This document shows, one piece after another, positions 10,549-20,284 of a stretch of 64,000 bases of DNA. Below the pieces are notes generated by a model that did not search any database, was not told where the DNA came from, and worked only from the letters and a program-made list of their open reading frames with translations. The translations under genes and the position numbers were made by a program. Each line of letters starts with the position of its first letter. Positions within the stretch are counted from its first letter, which is position 1. The stretch covers positions 51,628-115,627 of the forward strand of contig QANZ01046766.1 of the NCBI GenBank assembly GCA_003254925.1. Reading direction: 5' to 3'. This DNA is from Chamaecrista fasciculata (lineage: Eukaryota > Streptophyta > Magnoliopsida > Fabales > Fabaceae).

Positions 10549-11348
10549 TAGGGATGATCAAAATATTTATACCCGATGGGGACCCGTAAATTTTACCCGT
10601 CGGGTATGGGTATGGGTCCGGGTAAAATTAAATAGGTCCGGATATGGGGATTTACCCATTTAAATATGCGGGTATGGGTCTGGGTTCGGGAATAGGGGTA
10701 CCCACCCCGTACCCTACCCGCTACAGTAACTTTATTATTATTTTTCTTTAAATATATATATAGTCTTTTTTTTTAAAGCATATATATATATATAGTATTA
10801 TAGTTACTAATACTACTACAGCGAACGAGTATAACTTAGCTATGTTATATTAATATATATATATATAGAGGTGTATTTAATTCTGTTTTATTATATATAT
10901 AAGTTAAAACCAAAAAAAAAAGCCCTAGCTAATATCTTCATTCATTCATCCTATTTGTTTGTGTGCTTCTCTTCTCGCCGTTACTCTCTGCTAATCAAGG
11001 ATGTTTGGCCTCAGATTGTTCGAGGTCTGTGTTTTGATTGTATTTTCATTAAAAAAAAATATCCTTTTTTGGTTTTGTTGAGTTAAAATAAAGATTTGGT
11101 CCAAAAAAAAAAAAAGAAGGCAATTGGGTCTTCCTTTATATGTTCCTAAAATAATACAAAAAAATAATAATTTAAATTTATCCGGGTTTGGGTCCGGGTC
11201 CGGGTAGAGGTACCCACAGGGTATGGGGATGGGGATCAATATTCATACCCGCACGGGTATGGGTCCGGGTATGGGGATGATAATTTTTTACGGGTACGGA
11301 GACGAGGATCAAGGTACCCTACCCATACCCTACCCATGAACATCCCTA
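10549..11348. mobile_element. hAT-like MITE with GGGTATGGGT-rich ends (800 bp)
   Basis: The left end TAGGGATGATCA and the reverse complement of the right end TAGGGATGTTCA form imperfect TIRs. Both subterminal regions are packed with GGGTATGGGTCCGGGTA-type repeats (10560-10730 and, inverted, 11180-11345), so the element could fold back on itself. The flanks TGGTATGC and TGTATGCC share GTATGC, which fits an imperfect ~8-bp TSD of hAT type. The interior (10890-11080) is unrelated AT-rich sequence with a leader-like 'aaaagccctagctaatatct' stretch. No transposase is present. Confidence 0.68.
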
Positions 11349-11377
11349 TGTATGCCATGACCTGACCAAAAAAAAAA

Positions 11378-14300
11378 GACCAATAAACAATTCTTTTATT
11401 TGCTTTTTTATATTGATTAATTGACCAAGGTAGGGTTAAGTATATCTCAAGGTAGTTTTGATGACATGTCGCATGTGGTGTTTTGAGGGCTTAAGCCCCA
11501 ATGGGTCCACTTCACTCCAACCTTAGATAATGCAATGCTTATCTAATCTATTGTGGAATTCTTACATAGACACACGTGTGAGGCCATAGTCATTAAAAGA
11601 GACCACGTTGACATTTTTCTTTTCTTAAATCACACACTATTTTTGGGTTGAATGGCTTCCTTACGTATGTATATATGTATTATAATTTATATGGTAGTAT
11701 ATAAGCATAGTCTCTTTCCGCCAAAAAAACAAAAGAAAAAAGCCAAAATACATTTTGGTCTCATATTTTTTGCTTAGGTTTCAATTTGGTCCCATAATAT
11801 TTTTTGTTGCACTTTTAGTCTGATATATTTAATTTGGTGGGGTACATGATCGACCTCATATGGTTCCATATCTTTTTTGTTGTAGATTTATTTTCATATA
11901 TTTGTAAAAAGTTTATTGTTAGTCTCACAATATGAAATCTTTTACAAAAATATTAGATCAATTCTGAAACTTAATCAAAAGATTATAATGGACCAATTCT
12001 ACAATCTGACTCAAAAATATGAGACTAAAAGTATAACATGGGACCAAATTAAGACCTGAACAAAAAGTATAAAACTAAAAGTATAACAAAAAAATATGAG
12101 ATCAAATTGTTTGACAAAAATTATTGATCCAAAAGTACCCAAAAAACAAAAGCATAGCCTATTTATAGGCCTTCCAATCAGAAGCTAACACACTTAAAAC
12201 ATGAACATATAATTAATATGTCACAATTAGATTGTTCCCACCGAATCGCTCAAAAACTCTGTTAAAGTTCCACGTTTAGGTAATTCCGCCTAACTCAGTC
12301 GGTTTCGATTTAACGCTTGCCCTCTTCTGCCCCACGCACCTTCATTGTTTCTCACAAAACTTAAGTCAAAGGGTCTTTTTATTGTCTCTCTCAAAGGGTT
12401 AAACTGTTTTAAGACCTTGTATCAAAGAAAATTACACTAAAATCCCTTGAATTTTAAGGTCGGGGTTAAAAGTTGATAGGCATCTTTTAGGATCATGTAC
12501 CCCACCAAAACTTATTAGATAGATTCTCTACTCCTTCAGTTTTGTTCACTTAAGATTTTTGAATTTTCAAAATGATGAGGCTATTTAGTAGTCTTAAGTG
12601 AGTAAAATTGAAAGTTTAGAAAGTATATTTGTCAAGTTTTAAAACTCATAGGCCCTAAATGAACAAAGTTAAAGGCTCAGGAGTCTACCTGTCAAGTTTT
12701 AAAACTAAAGGGTCCTAGGTGAGCAAATTTAAAACTCAGATAATTTGTTAATCAAATTTTAAACCTCGGGTGTTTTCTGTCTCTAACCTAAAACTCGATT
12801 TTAGTGCAATTTAACCTTTTACAAATTATATATTAAAATTATATTAAAAAAACTTTGAAAATGAATGCAAATATTTTTCTTTACCCATGACTAATTAAAG
12901 TCATTGTCAATCAATTTCTAAACCTAACAAATTTATTTAACTATGGCTTAGTTACAAAATAATTAATGTCTTAAATTATAGAAAAAATTGCATTAAAACC
13001 CCCTAAGTTTTACGTCGAGAAAGGAATTAACTCTGAGTTTTAAAAATTGACAAATATAACCCTTGAGTTTTAAGCCAGGACAGAAAATATCTCTGAGTTT
13101 TAAAAATTGACAAACATACCCCTTTAAGTTTTTAATTTTGCTTACCTAGGACTCTTGAATTTCAAAACTTGACAGAAATACCTCATAAGCTTTGTGTTTT
13201 GTTCACTTGTCCTTGAACTTTCAAGAGGTAAGGCTATTTAAGGATCATAAGTGAACAAAGTTGAAAGTTCAAAAGGTTTGTCTATCAAGTTTTAAAATTC
13301 AAGGGTTCTAAGTGAGTAAAATTAAAAGCTCAGAAGTTTATCTATCAATTTTTAAAACTCAAGAATCCTAAGTGAGCAGGGTTGAGGGCTCAAAAAGTTA
13401 ATTTATCAAATTTTGAAAGTCAAGTATCTGACCTAAAATTTGATCTTAGTGCAATTTAACCTTTTGAAAGTTATATGTTATTTATTACATTAAAAAGCTT
13501 TAAAAATAAAATACAAATATTTTTCTTTTATTATGACTAATTAAAGTCATTGTCAATCAATTTCGAAACCTAGCAAATAATTTCTTTTTAGCTATGGTTT
13601 AGCTACAAAATAATTAATCTCTTAAATTATCATCAAGCCTAGAAAATAGATTCATTCAACTATTATCTAATTGTCAAAATCTTCATTATTGAACTTTCTT
13701 TCATATGATATTTTCTTGTATATATATTTAAATATTTTAAAATCTTTATCCTCAACTAAAAAGTCCAAGATAAAAATAATTTGAATATGCTAAATTTTAC
13801 AGGATTGTAAAAATTCAAGAGAGTACTTATTAAATTGGCAAAAATACTACTTTCATTCCTAAACTTTTTATCAATTTTCAATTTTGTCCCTAATATTTTT
13901 TTACTATAATTTTTCCCCAAAAGTTTAATATTTTGATTAAGTCATTTTCTCTTATTTTAGTCAAATATTGACGATAGATTCTACGTGACTAATGCCATGC
14001 AATTGTTAAATTTTTTAAAAGAAGTTAATCAAAAGATAAAATTGACCAAAATGTGAATTATTTTGGACGAAATCGACAACAAAAAAATATTGGCAATGAA
14101 ATTGAAAATTGATGTAAGATTTAGGAATTGAAATGATGCTTTTGCCTATTAAATTTTATAGTTCAATGAGGATATTTGCAACTATATCTAAAGATATTTG
14201 CTAGGTATGATAATTAAAAATATTATTCGTAACTAGACATAGTTTAAAAGAATAATTTGCTTGATTTGATAATTGAAGGAAATATTTACAACTATAATAT

Positions 14301-14851
14301 GATTGAAGGAGCTATTTGTTTTTTGCTAAAAAATTCTTGATCAATACAATTATATTAGTTTTTAAAACCAACTTAATTCTCTAATATGCATGACATGTTC
14401 ATAACTTCTCACATTTTTCTTTTTACAGTCTCAATCTATCATATCTTTTCAAAATTCAAATAAATCATTGGTCAAAATGTTATTTTAGTTCCTAATATTT
14501 GTCCTAACTTTCATTTTGTACTCCAATACTTTTTTTATTTCGTTTTAGTCCTTGATATATTTTTAGAAGTTCCATCCTTGATATTTGATCATTGTTTCGT
14601 CTAAACTTCTGTTAAATTTTGGCCAAAAACAAAATTCTGTTAAATCAAAAAAACAAATCTCTCTTGTTAAATCAAGAAGTCTTCTTCTCTCTCATCTACC
14701 TCCCTTCCCTTCTCTCTTATATGCTTCACTTTCTCTCCTTTTCTCTCTCATATTTAAGTCAATTACTCCAAAATTAAGGATATAATTAACACAAAAATAA
14801 AATTGAAGTCATAATTTACTCAAAAAATTTTAGAGGTGATAAACTGGAAAA
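11378..14851. other. AT-rich spacer without a recognisable gene
   Basis: Stops are dense in all six frames and no domain is seen. It contains 'tttggtcc'-type low-complexity stretches (11750-12130), a tandem duplication (12428-13640) and pyrimidine-rich sequence at 14680-14760. It may be decayed transposon DNA, but I recognise no family. Confidence 0.5.
12428..13640 (+). repeat. Diverged direct duplication of ~0.6 kb
   Basis: Copy 1 (about 12428-12981) and copy 2 (about 12984-13640) run in parallel. Both start with a 'gcattaaaaccccctaag'-like line and have internal 'gagttttaaaaattgacaaa' blocks. Both end with GACTAATTAAAGTCATTGTC, then a 'caaaataattaat.tcttaaattat' tail. Substitutions and indels are numerous, so it is old. 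Confidence 0.75.
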
Positions 14852-15444
14852 TGGCTAGCACTTATCTAGTTCACCGGAATGGGCTGCAAGAGCCAAGTGT
14901 TGAGCAAGAACCTGCAAGAGCTTCACAGGGGGGCCCTGCGAAGTGTACTCCGACGCTCAAGTTAGTAAGAGAGTGATAAGAGAGTAAGAGAATTTCAGAG
15001 TGTAAGAAGTAGCTAACCTTGAACTTGTAAGATGGGCTCTATTTATAGAGCAGGGAGGAGAGAGGTGGTCAGCGCGCGGGGCGGACCACGTAACTGGACA
15101 CGATCTCCACTAGCGAAGATGGTGGAGACCGAGATTTGCGGAGCAAGGCAATCGTGGGTGATTGCGTGTTGCGTCGCTAGGCGGGCGCCTAGATACTGGG
15201 GATCGTGGGTATGAGCAGGTCAGTAGCCCACGATCTCCCGTAGCGTGGATTGCGGAGCGAGGTAGTCGTGGATGGCCACGTGTCATTTGGGGGACGCGCG
15301 CCAAGACCCAGGATGGGTCACGGCCGCCCCTAATTATGCTTAGGGCGCCCGATTGGCTCGAGGGCGCCTCTTGAGGTGCGGAGGGGAGAAGAGGCCCGGT
15401 GCGAGGGCCGTTTTAGGCTTACGCCCAAATAGTGATGTATCACA
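14852..15444 (-). repeat. Tat element 3' LTR (593 bp)
   Basis: On the minus strand the LTR starts TGTGATACATCAC right after the PPT. It carries a TATA box CTCTATAAATAGAG (15037-15050) and the block CTTGAGCGTCGGAGTACACT, a signature I associate with Tat/Ogre-type LTRs. It ends at GTGCTAGCCA. The left limit (14852) is chosen from the TG..CA rule and is less certain than the right one. Confidence 0.68.
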
Positions 15445-15462
15445 AGTCCCTCCTTAAAGAAG
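15445..15462 (-). promoter_or_regulatory. Tat element polypurine tract
   Basis: The minus strand reads CTTCTTTAAGGAGGGACT directly before the LTR start TGTG. Its position and purine content fit the plus-strand primer of an LTR element. Confidence 0.65.
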
Positions 15463-15772
15463 TCTACGAGCGCGTTCGTCGTATTGTTCCTCAAGGCGCG
15501 CGGGATGACAGGTTTGGAGAACGTGCGATGGGATCCGTGCTTGGGCAGTGTATCCGCGTTGATTGGCGAACGCCCAATATGTACAGGAGTACTTGTCCCC
15601 CCGCGCAGAGAAAAAGCAGGAATGGCGGCCTTCCCTTGGAAAACGGAAAGGCAGAGGATTGTGGCGGGCGGACAAGGGGTAGGTAGGGTTGTCATGTCAA
15701 AGACACGTGGCGCAACCCGGGAGGCTGAATTTTGAAAATTCAGAAACGCCTCGTATGCCGCGCTTGGGAGGG

Positions 15773-15780
15773 TATAAAAG
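15773..15780 (+). promoter_or_regulatory. TATA box of the antisense gene
   Basis: TATAAAAG lies in a GC-rich context ('gagggtataaaagggcc') about 660 bp upstream of the ATG at 16433 and outside the LTR. It is followed by a leader with a GT-AG intron. It is on the strand opposite to pol. Confidence 0.6.
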
Positions 15781-15940
15781 GGCCAAAGAATGCGTCTTTT
15801 GCACTTTTACACACTTCAGCGATTAAAGGAGAGAGAAGAGAGGAAACCGAAGAGTTCAGTCGCCGGAGTTGTAGTACCGTCGCCGGAAATCGGAGAGAAG
15901 TGACCGTGGAAGTGAATCGGTTCGAGCGATAAGCTTTCTG

Positions 15941-16311
15941 GTACGTTTTTCCTGTCGATTTCGCATGTTTCTCGCTGGGTTAGGGTTTGGGTTTGTGAGT
16001 CGATATGCTCTTTCGTTTCTGGTTGTTGGTGAGGCCGTTGTGGGTGACGGCGGAAATGGGTTGGTTGTCTGAAAAGAGTGGTGGTTCATCGCTGTTGGGG
16101 GTGGGCTCGTGAGTGAGAGGCAGCGAAAAATGGGTGTGGGTAGGGATGAGTATCTGGGTTTCCTGGGTTTTCTGGGGTGGTTGTTCATCGTGTTCATACC
16201 CTCTGATGAAGGAATGTTTGGGGTTTTCTGGGTTTGTGGGGCGGGCGTCGCACTTGAGCGAGCCGGGCAGCAGTTGTACGGTCATGATGACACGTGTTTC
16301 CTTGTTTGCAG
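15941..16311 (+). other. Probable 5'-UTR intron of the antisense gene
   Basis: The donor is 'tttctg|gtacgt' and the acceptor 'ccttgtttgcag|ggtacc'. The 371-bp stretch is T-rich before the acceptor and the flanks are GC-rich. Splicing is inferred from consensus only. Confidence 0.5.
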
Positions 16312-16432
16312 GGTACCAAGAGTTTGGGAGTTGAGCATCAGGGCGAGCGCGTCAAGCTATTCAACCATCAGCCAAGTTTCCAGGTACCTCCTAATTCTGT
16401 GATCTTTGAATTTCTAGCGATCATTAGAGACC

Positions 16433-19040
16433 ATGGTGGTCATTAGCGAGTTGGAAGAGGGTGAGGAACTGAGTAGAGTTAGTAGTTTGACTACACAGGG
16501 CGGTAGCTCTGTAGATTTGGAAGAGGTTCGTCGTTCGCTAGACGAAGTGGTGCGGCGGGCGGCTGAGTTGCTAGAGAGGAGGATAAGCAACAGGGCGGGC
16601 GCGCAGAGTGTTTACAGAGGGAGTATGGATTTGGTGGCCTTGGACCCATCAAACGTGGAACGCGATCCATCAAACGCGTCGGAGGAGCAGGTGCTGGAGC
16701 TCTCCGACCGTGAAGAGGAGGAGCCAGCGATGCTTAGAGGAGAACCAACGGGCCCCCTGAGCGGATCGGCGGCCGAGGGGGAGCGCCTAATCATGGCGCG
16801 TGATGAGGTGGCATGGGACGCCGCGGAGGGGTTTGGGAACCCCGAAGTCAGGGCGACCACTGGGCCGCCAGCAGAGCCTTCCAAATTTGCCACCGACGAA
16901 GATTTGGAGGCGGCCCAAGAGGCTTATTTTGGGCCAGGTTCCGGGCGGGAGGCGAGTGGTATGGCCGTCGGCGTGTGGGACGGCAACAATTCCATGTGGT
17001 GGACTCATCGGCGTGGGTTCATTGTACACGAAATCCTGTTGCGGGAATGTGATTCCGACATGCCGTTTACGGAATTTGAGATGGAGGTGCTGAATCACCT
17101 CAACTGTTGTCCAGCGCAGCTGGCGGCGAACACCTGGAGGAGCATGAAATTTTTGCAATATGCTGCGTGGACAGTGGGCAGGGAGCTTACAGTGAAGTTA
17201 TTCTTGTACTGGTTTGCTGTGAAGCTTGGGGACAACGGGCGGGTGAACATCCAGAGGAAGGGGGTGCTCTACCTGGGTTTCCGGCCAGTATAAGCAACTG
17301 GAAAAATTGGAAGGATAGATATTTCCCCCTAGTGCACAATGATGTGGAGCGCCCGTGGTGGGTGAGGGAGGAGGATGATCGCCAGTTGTTTCCTGTGGCC
17401 TGGTCAGACGCCATCACGAGGATTAGCCCTATTGAGAGAGGGCATCTGAGCGAGGAGGAGCGGCGGACGGATAGGCTGCTAACCTCGTTTTACAAAAATT
17501 ATGAACAAACATGTAATATTTTGACTAACATTTGCTTTCCTTTCTTATGTGTGATTTGGTCGTTTGGGCTGCGTCTAACGAGTTTGGTATTGGTTTTGCA
17601 GCAATGACAGAGGCGCAAAGGAGATCTGACATCCAGGGCGCCGGGAGCTCGGTCGCGGCTGGCCGGCGGAAAGGAGTGGCGAGCCGGGAAGGGCTCAGGG
17701 CAGGGCCACGGGGGGCATGAGGGCGCCACCAGTTGCGCCAGGCGGGAGGCCAAGGGGTTCGGGCCCTTCGTCTCGTGCTCCCACGGCTTCAGGGGGCGCG
17801 GGGCAGGCGTCGGCGAGCCCAGCGAGAAGGAGAGCCGGGCCACCAGTGCTGCCGGTCGGTGGGATGAGGCAGGCGGGGGGCCCGTCTGATCAGGGGAGGA
17901 GACCCGACGGTAGGGGGAAGGGTCCGGCCGGGAGGGAGGAGCCGCCGGCGAAAAGGGCGCGCGTTGTCAGCCCAGCAGATCCCGGGGTGTACATCCACTG
18001 GGATGATGAGGAATTGGATAGGTTCATCAAGGTGAGCCATCCAGATGGCGATGGGCCGAGCAACCCGCGGATGGACATGCCGGACGCCCGAAGGGTGAAT
18101 GAGAACGGGGAGGCTGAGTTCCCCTATCTGCCGTCGCATCCGTTCAAGGGGAGGTTCTCTGGGATAGCCTCCGTCCAATCCCTCTACTCCAACGACACCT
18201 ATGAGTGGCATGACACCATGGTAGCCGATGCCTACAAGCGCCCGCCAGCAGATTATGCAGCAGCGTTTGGTGTGATGGCGTCCGTGGCTAGTCACGTGGC
18301 GCAGACGCTGTCGCATAATTTGGCTAAGGAGGTAGCCCGCCTGAGGGAGGAGGCCAGAGCGGCTGGCGGGGCTGAGCAGCTGAAGGCACTAGAAGCTGCT
18401 AGGGACAAGGCGCTGGAGGAATCTCAGGCCGGGGCGGGCCCAGATGAAGAAGCTGGAAGAAGAGAAGAAGAGGGAGAGGGAGAGGAGGAAGAAGGCGGAC
18501 CAGGAGGCTGCGGAGGCGGTCCGGTAGGCAGGTGTGCAGCGGGGGGAGGCTGCGGCCGCCAGGGCAGAACTGGAGGCGTACCAGGCGGGGGAGGCCCAGA
18601 GGTTGGAGCGCGCGCGCCGCGACGAACGTCGTCAGTGGTATTGGTACTATATCCAAGCCACATCGCGAGGGTTTGAGAACTGCAGGAAGCAGCTGAATTT
18701 CTTGAACCCGGGACTTAATGAGGCGGGCATCGATTACACCTTTGAGGTGTTGCCCGATGGTCGAGGCAGGGAGGAAATCCGTATGCGCGCGGATGATGAT
18801 GAGCCCGAGGAGCCAATGCCCGACCTGCCGGAAGACTGGACCATTTATGCGCTGGAGGTGCAGGAGGGGCGATCCCCTCTCCGACCTGGGGATGATGGTT
18901 ATGTGCCGCCGGCAGACGTCCAGAGCACTGCAGGCAATGAGCCAGACGCCGAACAAATGTTGATAGTCCCAGATAGTGGTGGCGCGGAGGGCAGCGGCGA
19001 GTACGCTCTGGGTGACGGGCCGGTGATTCTGGATGACTAG
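16433..19040 (+). pseudogene. Putative gypsy-type transposon protein (PF04195-like) gene, antisense inside the Tat element; frameshifted
   Basis: The ATG lies in a strong context (gagaccATGG). Exon 1 (16433 to about 17512) encodes an acidic N-terminus. A conserved block with FTEFEMEVLNHLNCCPAQLA and TVKLFLYWFAVKLGDNGRVN follows, then NWKNWKDRYFPLV in another frame (shift near 17285). A GT-AG intron at 17513-17601 joins YEQT to MTEAQRRSD in frame. The second part (17602-19040) is a Pro/Gly/Arg-rich linker. Then come YIHWDDEELDRF, a helical Lys/Glu/Arg-rich probable coiled coil and WYWYYIQATSRGFENCRKQL, and it ends VILDD-stop. Further breaks lie between 17602 and 17717 and near 18435, with a TAG at about 18524. 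Such proteins (uncharacterised At3g60930-like group) accompany plant Tat elements; their function is unknown. Family assignment rests on memory of the domain pattern. Confidence 0.65.
17513..17601 (+). other. Probable coding intron (89 bp) of the antisense gene
   Basis: The donor 'aaacat|gtaata' and acceptor 'ggttttgcag|caatga' flank a T-rich stretch. Removing it keeps the frame from the conserved domain into the linker, supporting it as a real intron. Confidence 0.62.
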
Positions 19041-19346
19041 GTCATCCTGTACTTGTAATTTCGGGGGTGTTCCCCGTTCTGAATTTTTGCTGGGCGTGTG
19101 TGCCCTCCTTTTTTTTTATTGTGAAGTTTTGTGGGGCGTATGTGCCCCTTTTGAACAGATTTGGTGGCCATTGTGGCCGTGATTAATGCAGGCCATAAGG
19201 CCAATTATTTTGCTGCGATAATTATAACTGTTGTTATGTCTTATCTGTTGTGTTTTAAATTTGCGCAAGTGTATGTATGTGGGTGTGTGTCCGCCCAACT
19301 GAGTTGGCGATCGGACTCGGGGGCTAGCCAGCCAAGAGGTAATGGA
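19041..19346 (+). other. 3' flank between antisense gene and RT fragment
   Basis: Non-coding. It contains short repeats of the type 'gggcgtgtgtgcccTCC / gggcgtatgtgcccctt' at 19092-19150 and a T-run. The two genes converge here, so their transcripts may overlap. Confidence 0.45.
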
Positions 19347-20235
19347 CTAGCATGGCGTATGAGCAACTTCTCGGCTCATGGGCGCGCGGAACGCCAGAAT
19401 GAAAGCGTATGGAGGCGTCCCTCCAGCCTTCGAGCTCTTCATTGGAGCGCACATTACGTGTAGTAATTCGTTGTGGATCTGGAAGATTTCCTGTAGGTCA
19501 TCCAGGTGGTCGCCACCAGCCTTCGTTTTGACGACCATGTCGTCAACGTAGACTTCGATGTTTTTACCGATGTTGTCTTGGAAGAACCTGTCCATCATAC
19601 GCTGGTACGTGGCGCCCGCGTTCTTCAAGCCGAAGGGCATGACGTTGTAGCAGTAGATGCCCTGTTCAGTGATGAAGGCCGTCTTGTCGACGTCCTTGGG
19701 ATTCATCCTGATTTGGTTGTATCCGGAAAAAGCATCAAGGAAGCTCAAGGTGGCGTACCCGCAGGTGTTGTCCACCAACTTATCGATGCTGGGGAGTGGG
19801 TGAAGGTCCTTGGGGGTCGCCTTGTTGAGGTCCGTGAAATCGACGCACATCCGCCATTTGCCGTTGGGCTTGGGGACAAGGACGACGTTGGACAGCCAGG
19901 TGGGGTACTTGGTTTCCCGGATGAACCCGGCCGCCAGCAATTTGTTAACTTTTTCTTTGGCGGCAAGCTGCCGTTCTAGCCCCAGGACGCGCTTCTTCTG
20001 AAAGACTCCCGGGCGGTCGTCAACATCTAGAGAGTGCATGACCAACTGGGGGTCGACGCCGGGCATGTCCGACGCGGACCATGCGAAAATGTCGCCGTTG
20101 GCGAGTAGAAAGTCAGATAGCCTGGCTTGTTCTTGGGCGGGTAGATCCGCAGAGATGCTCACTGTTCGCTCCGGGTGCCCGGGGAAGTGAATTTGGACGA
20201 GCGTGTCCGAAGGTTTGGGGCGTGCGCCCTCGACC
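19347..20235 (-). pseudogene. pol: Tat-type Ty3/gypsy reverse transcriptase, 3'-truncated
   Basis: The longest ATG-started frame begins at 20162, but the frame is open to about 20235 (HFPGHPERTVSISADLPAQE), as expected inside a polyprotein. RT motifs in order are DFLLANGDIFAWSASDMPGV, FIRETKYPTWLSNVVLVPKP, WRMCVDFTDLNKATPKD, DAFSGYNQIRMNP, YCYNVMPFGLKNAGATYQRM and VYVDDMVVKT (catalytic YVDD). After DLQEIF the sequence leaves the family near 19470; the RT thumb, RNase H and integrase are absent. The remaining frame is uninterrupted, so the deletion may be recent or the domain young. It would have made cDNA from element RNA in cytoplasmic particles. Confidence 0.9.
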
Positions 20236-20284
20236 TAATACGTGAGACAAGATGCGTATAAGTAAAGAGATGTAATGGAAAATG

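Larger units (their letters stand above)
6834..11377 (+). mobile_element. L1-like LINE, 5'-incomplete, split by a MITE
   Basis: In order it encodes the C-terminal part of an AP-endonuclease, a reverse transcriptase, a zf-RVT-type Cys/His block and an RNase H domain, then a 3' UTR and an A10 tract at 11368-11377. It begins abruptly inside the endonuclease exactly where the copia-1 LTR ends. The simplest reading is that copia-1 inserted into an older LINE whose 5' half lies beyond the window. No TSD could be paired. Many stops and frameshifts show a dead copy. Confidence 0.85.
14852..20235 (-). mobile_element. Tat-type Ty3/gypsy LTR retrotransposon remnant with an antisense extra gene
   Basis: On the minus strand the order is a partial RT (20235 to about 19470), then a plus-strand gene (15773-19040), PPT (15445-15462) and 3' LTR (15444 to 14852). 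RNase H, integrase, gag, PBS and the 5' LTR are missing. Tat-lineage elements are known to carry extra reading frames between pol and the 3' LTR, sometimes antisense, and the layout matches. The GC content of 15050-19050 is far above that of the surroundings. Confidence 0.75.

Noticed and set aside
14585-14785. Short frame followed by pyrimidine-rich leader-like sequence
   Set aside because: The translation is low-complexity and no motif or downstream gene supports it.
15032-15735. Overlapping GC-rich frames on both strands
   Set aside because: High GC lowers stop frequency; the region is LTR and promoter leader of the antisense gene.
16433-19040. Ordinary host gene with introns
   Set aside because: It sits between the PPT/LTR and the RT of a Tat element, resembles known element-borne proteins and is frameshifted.
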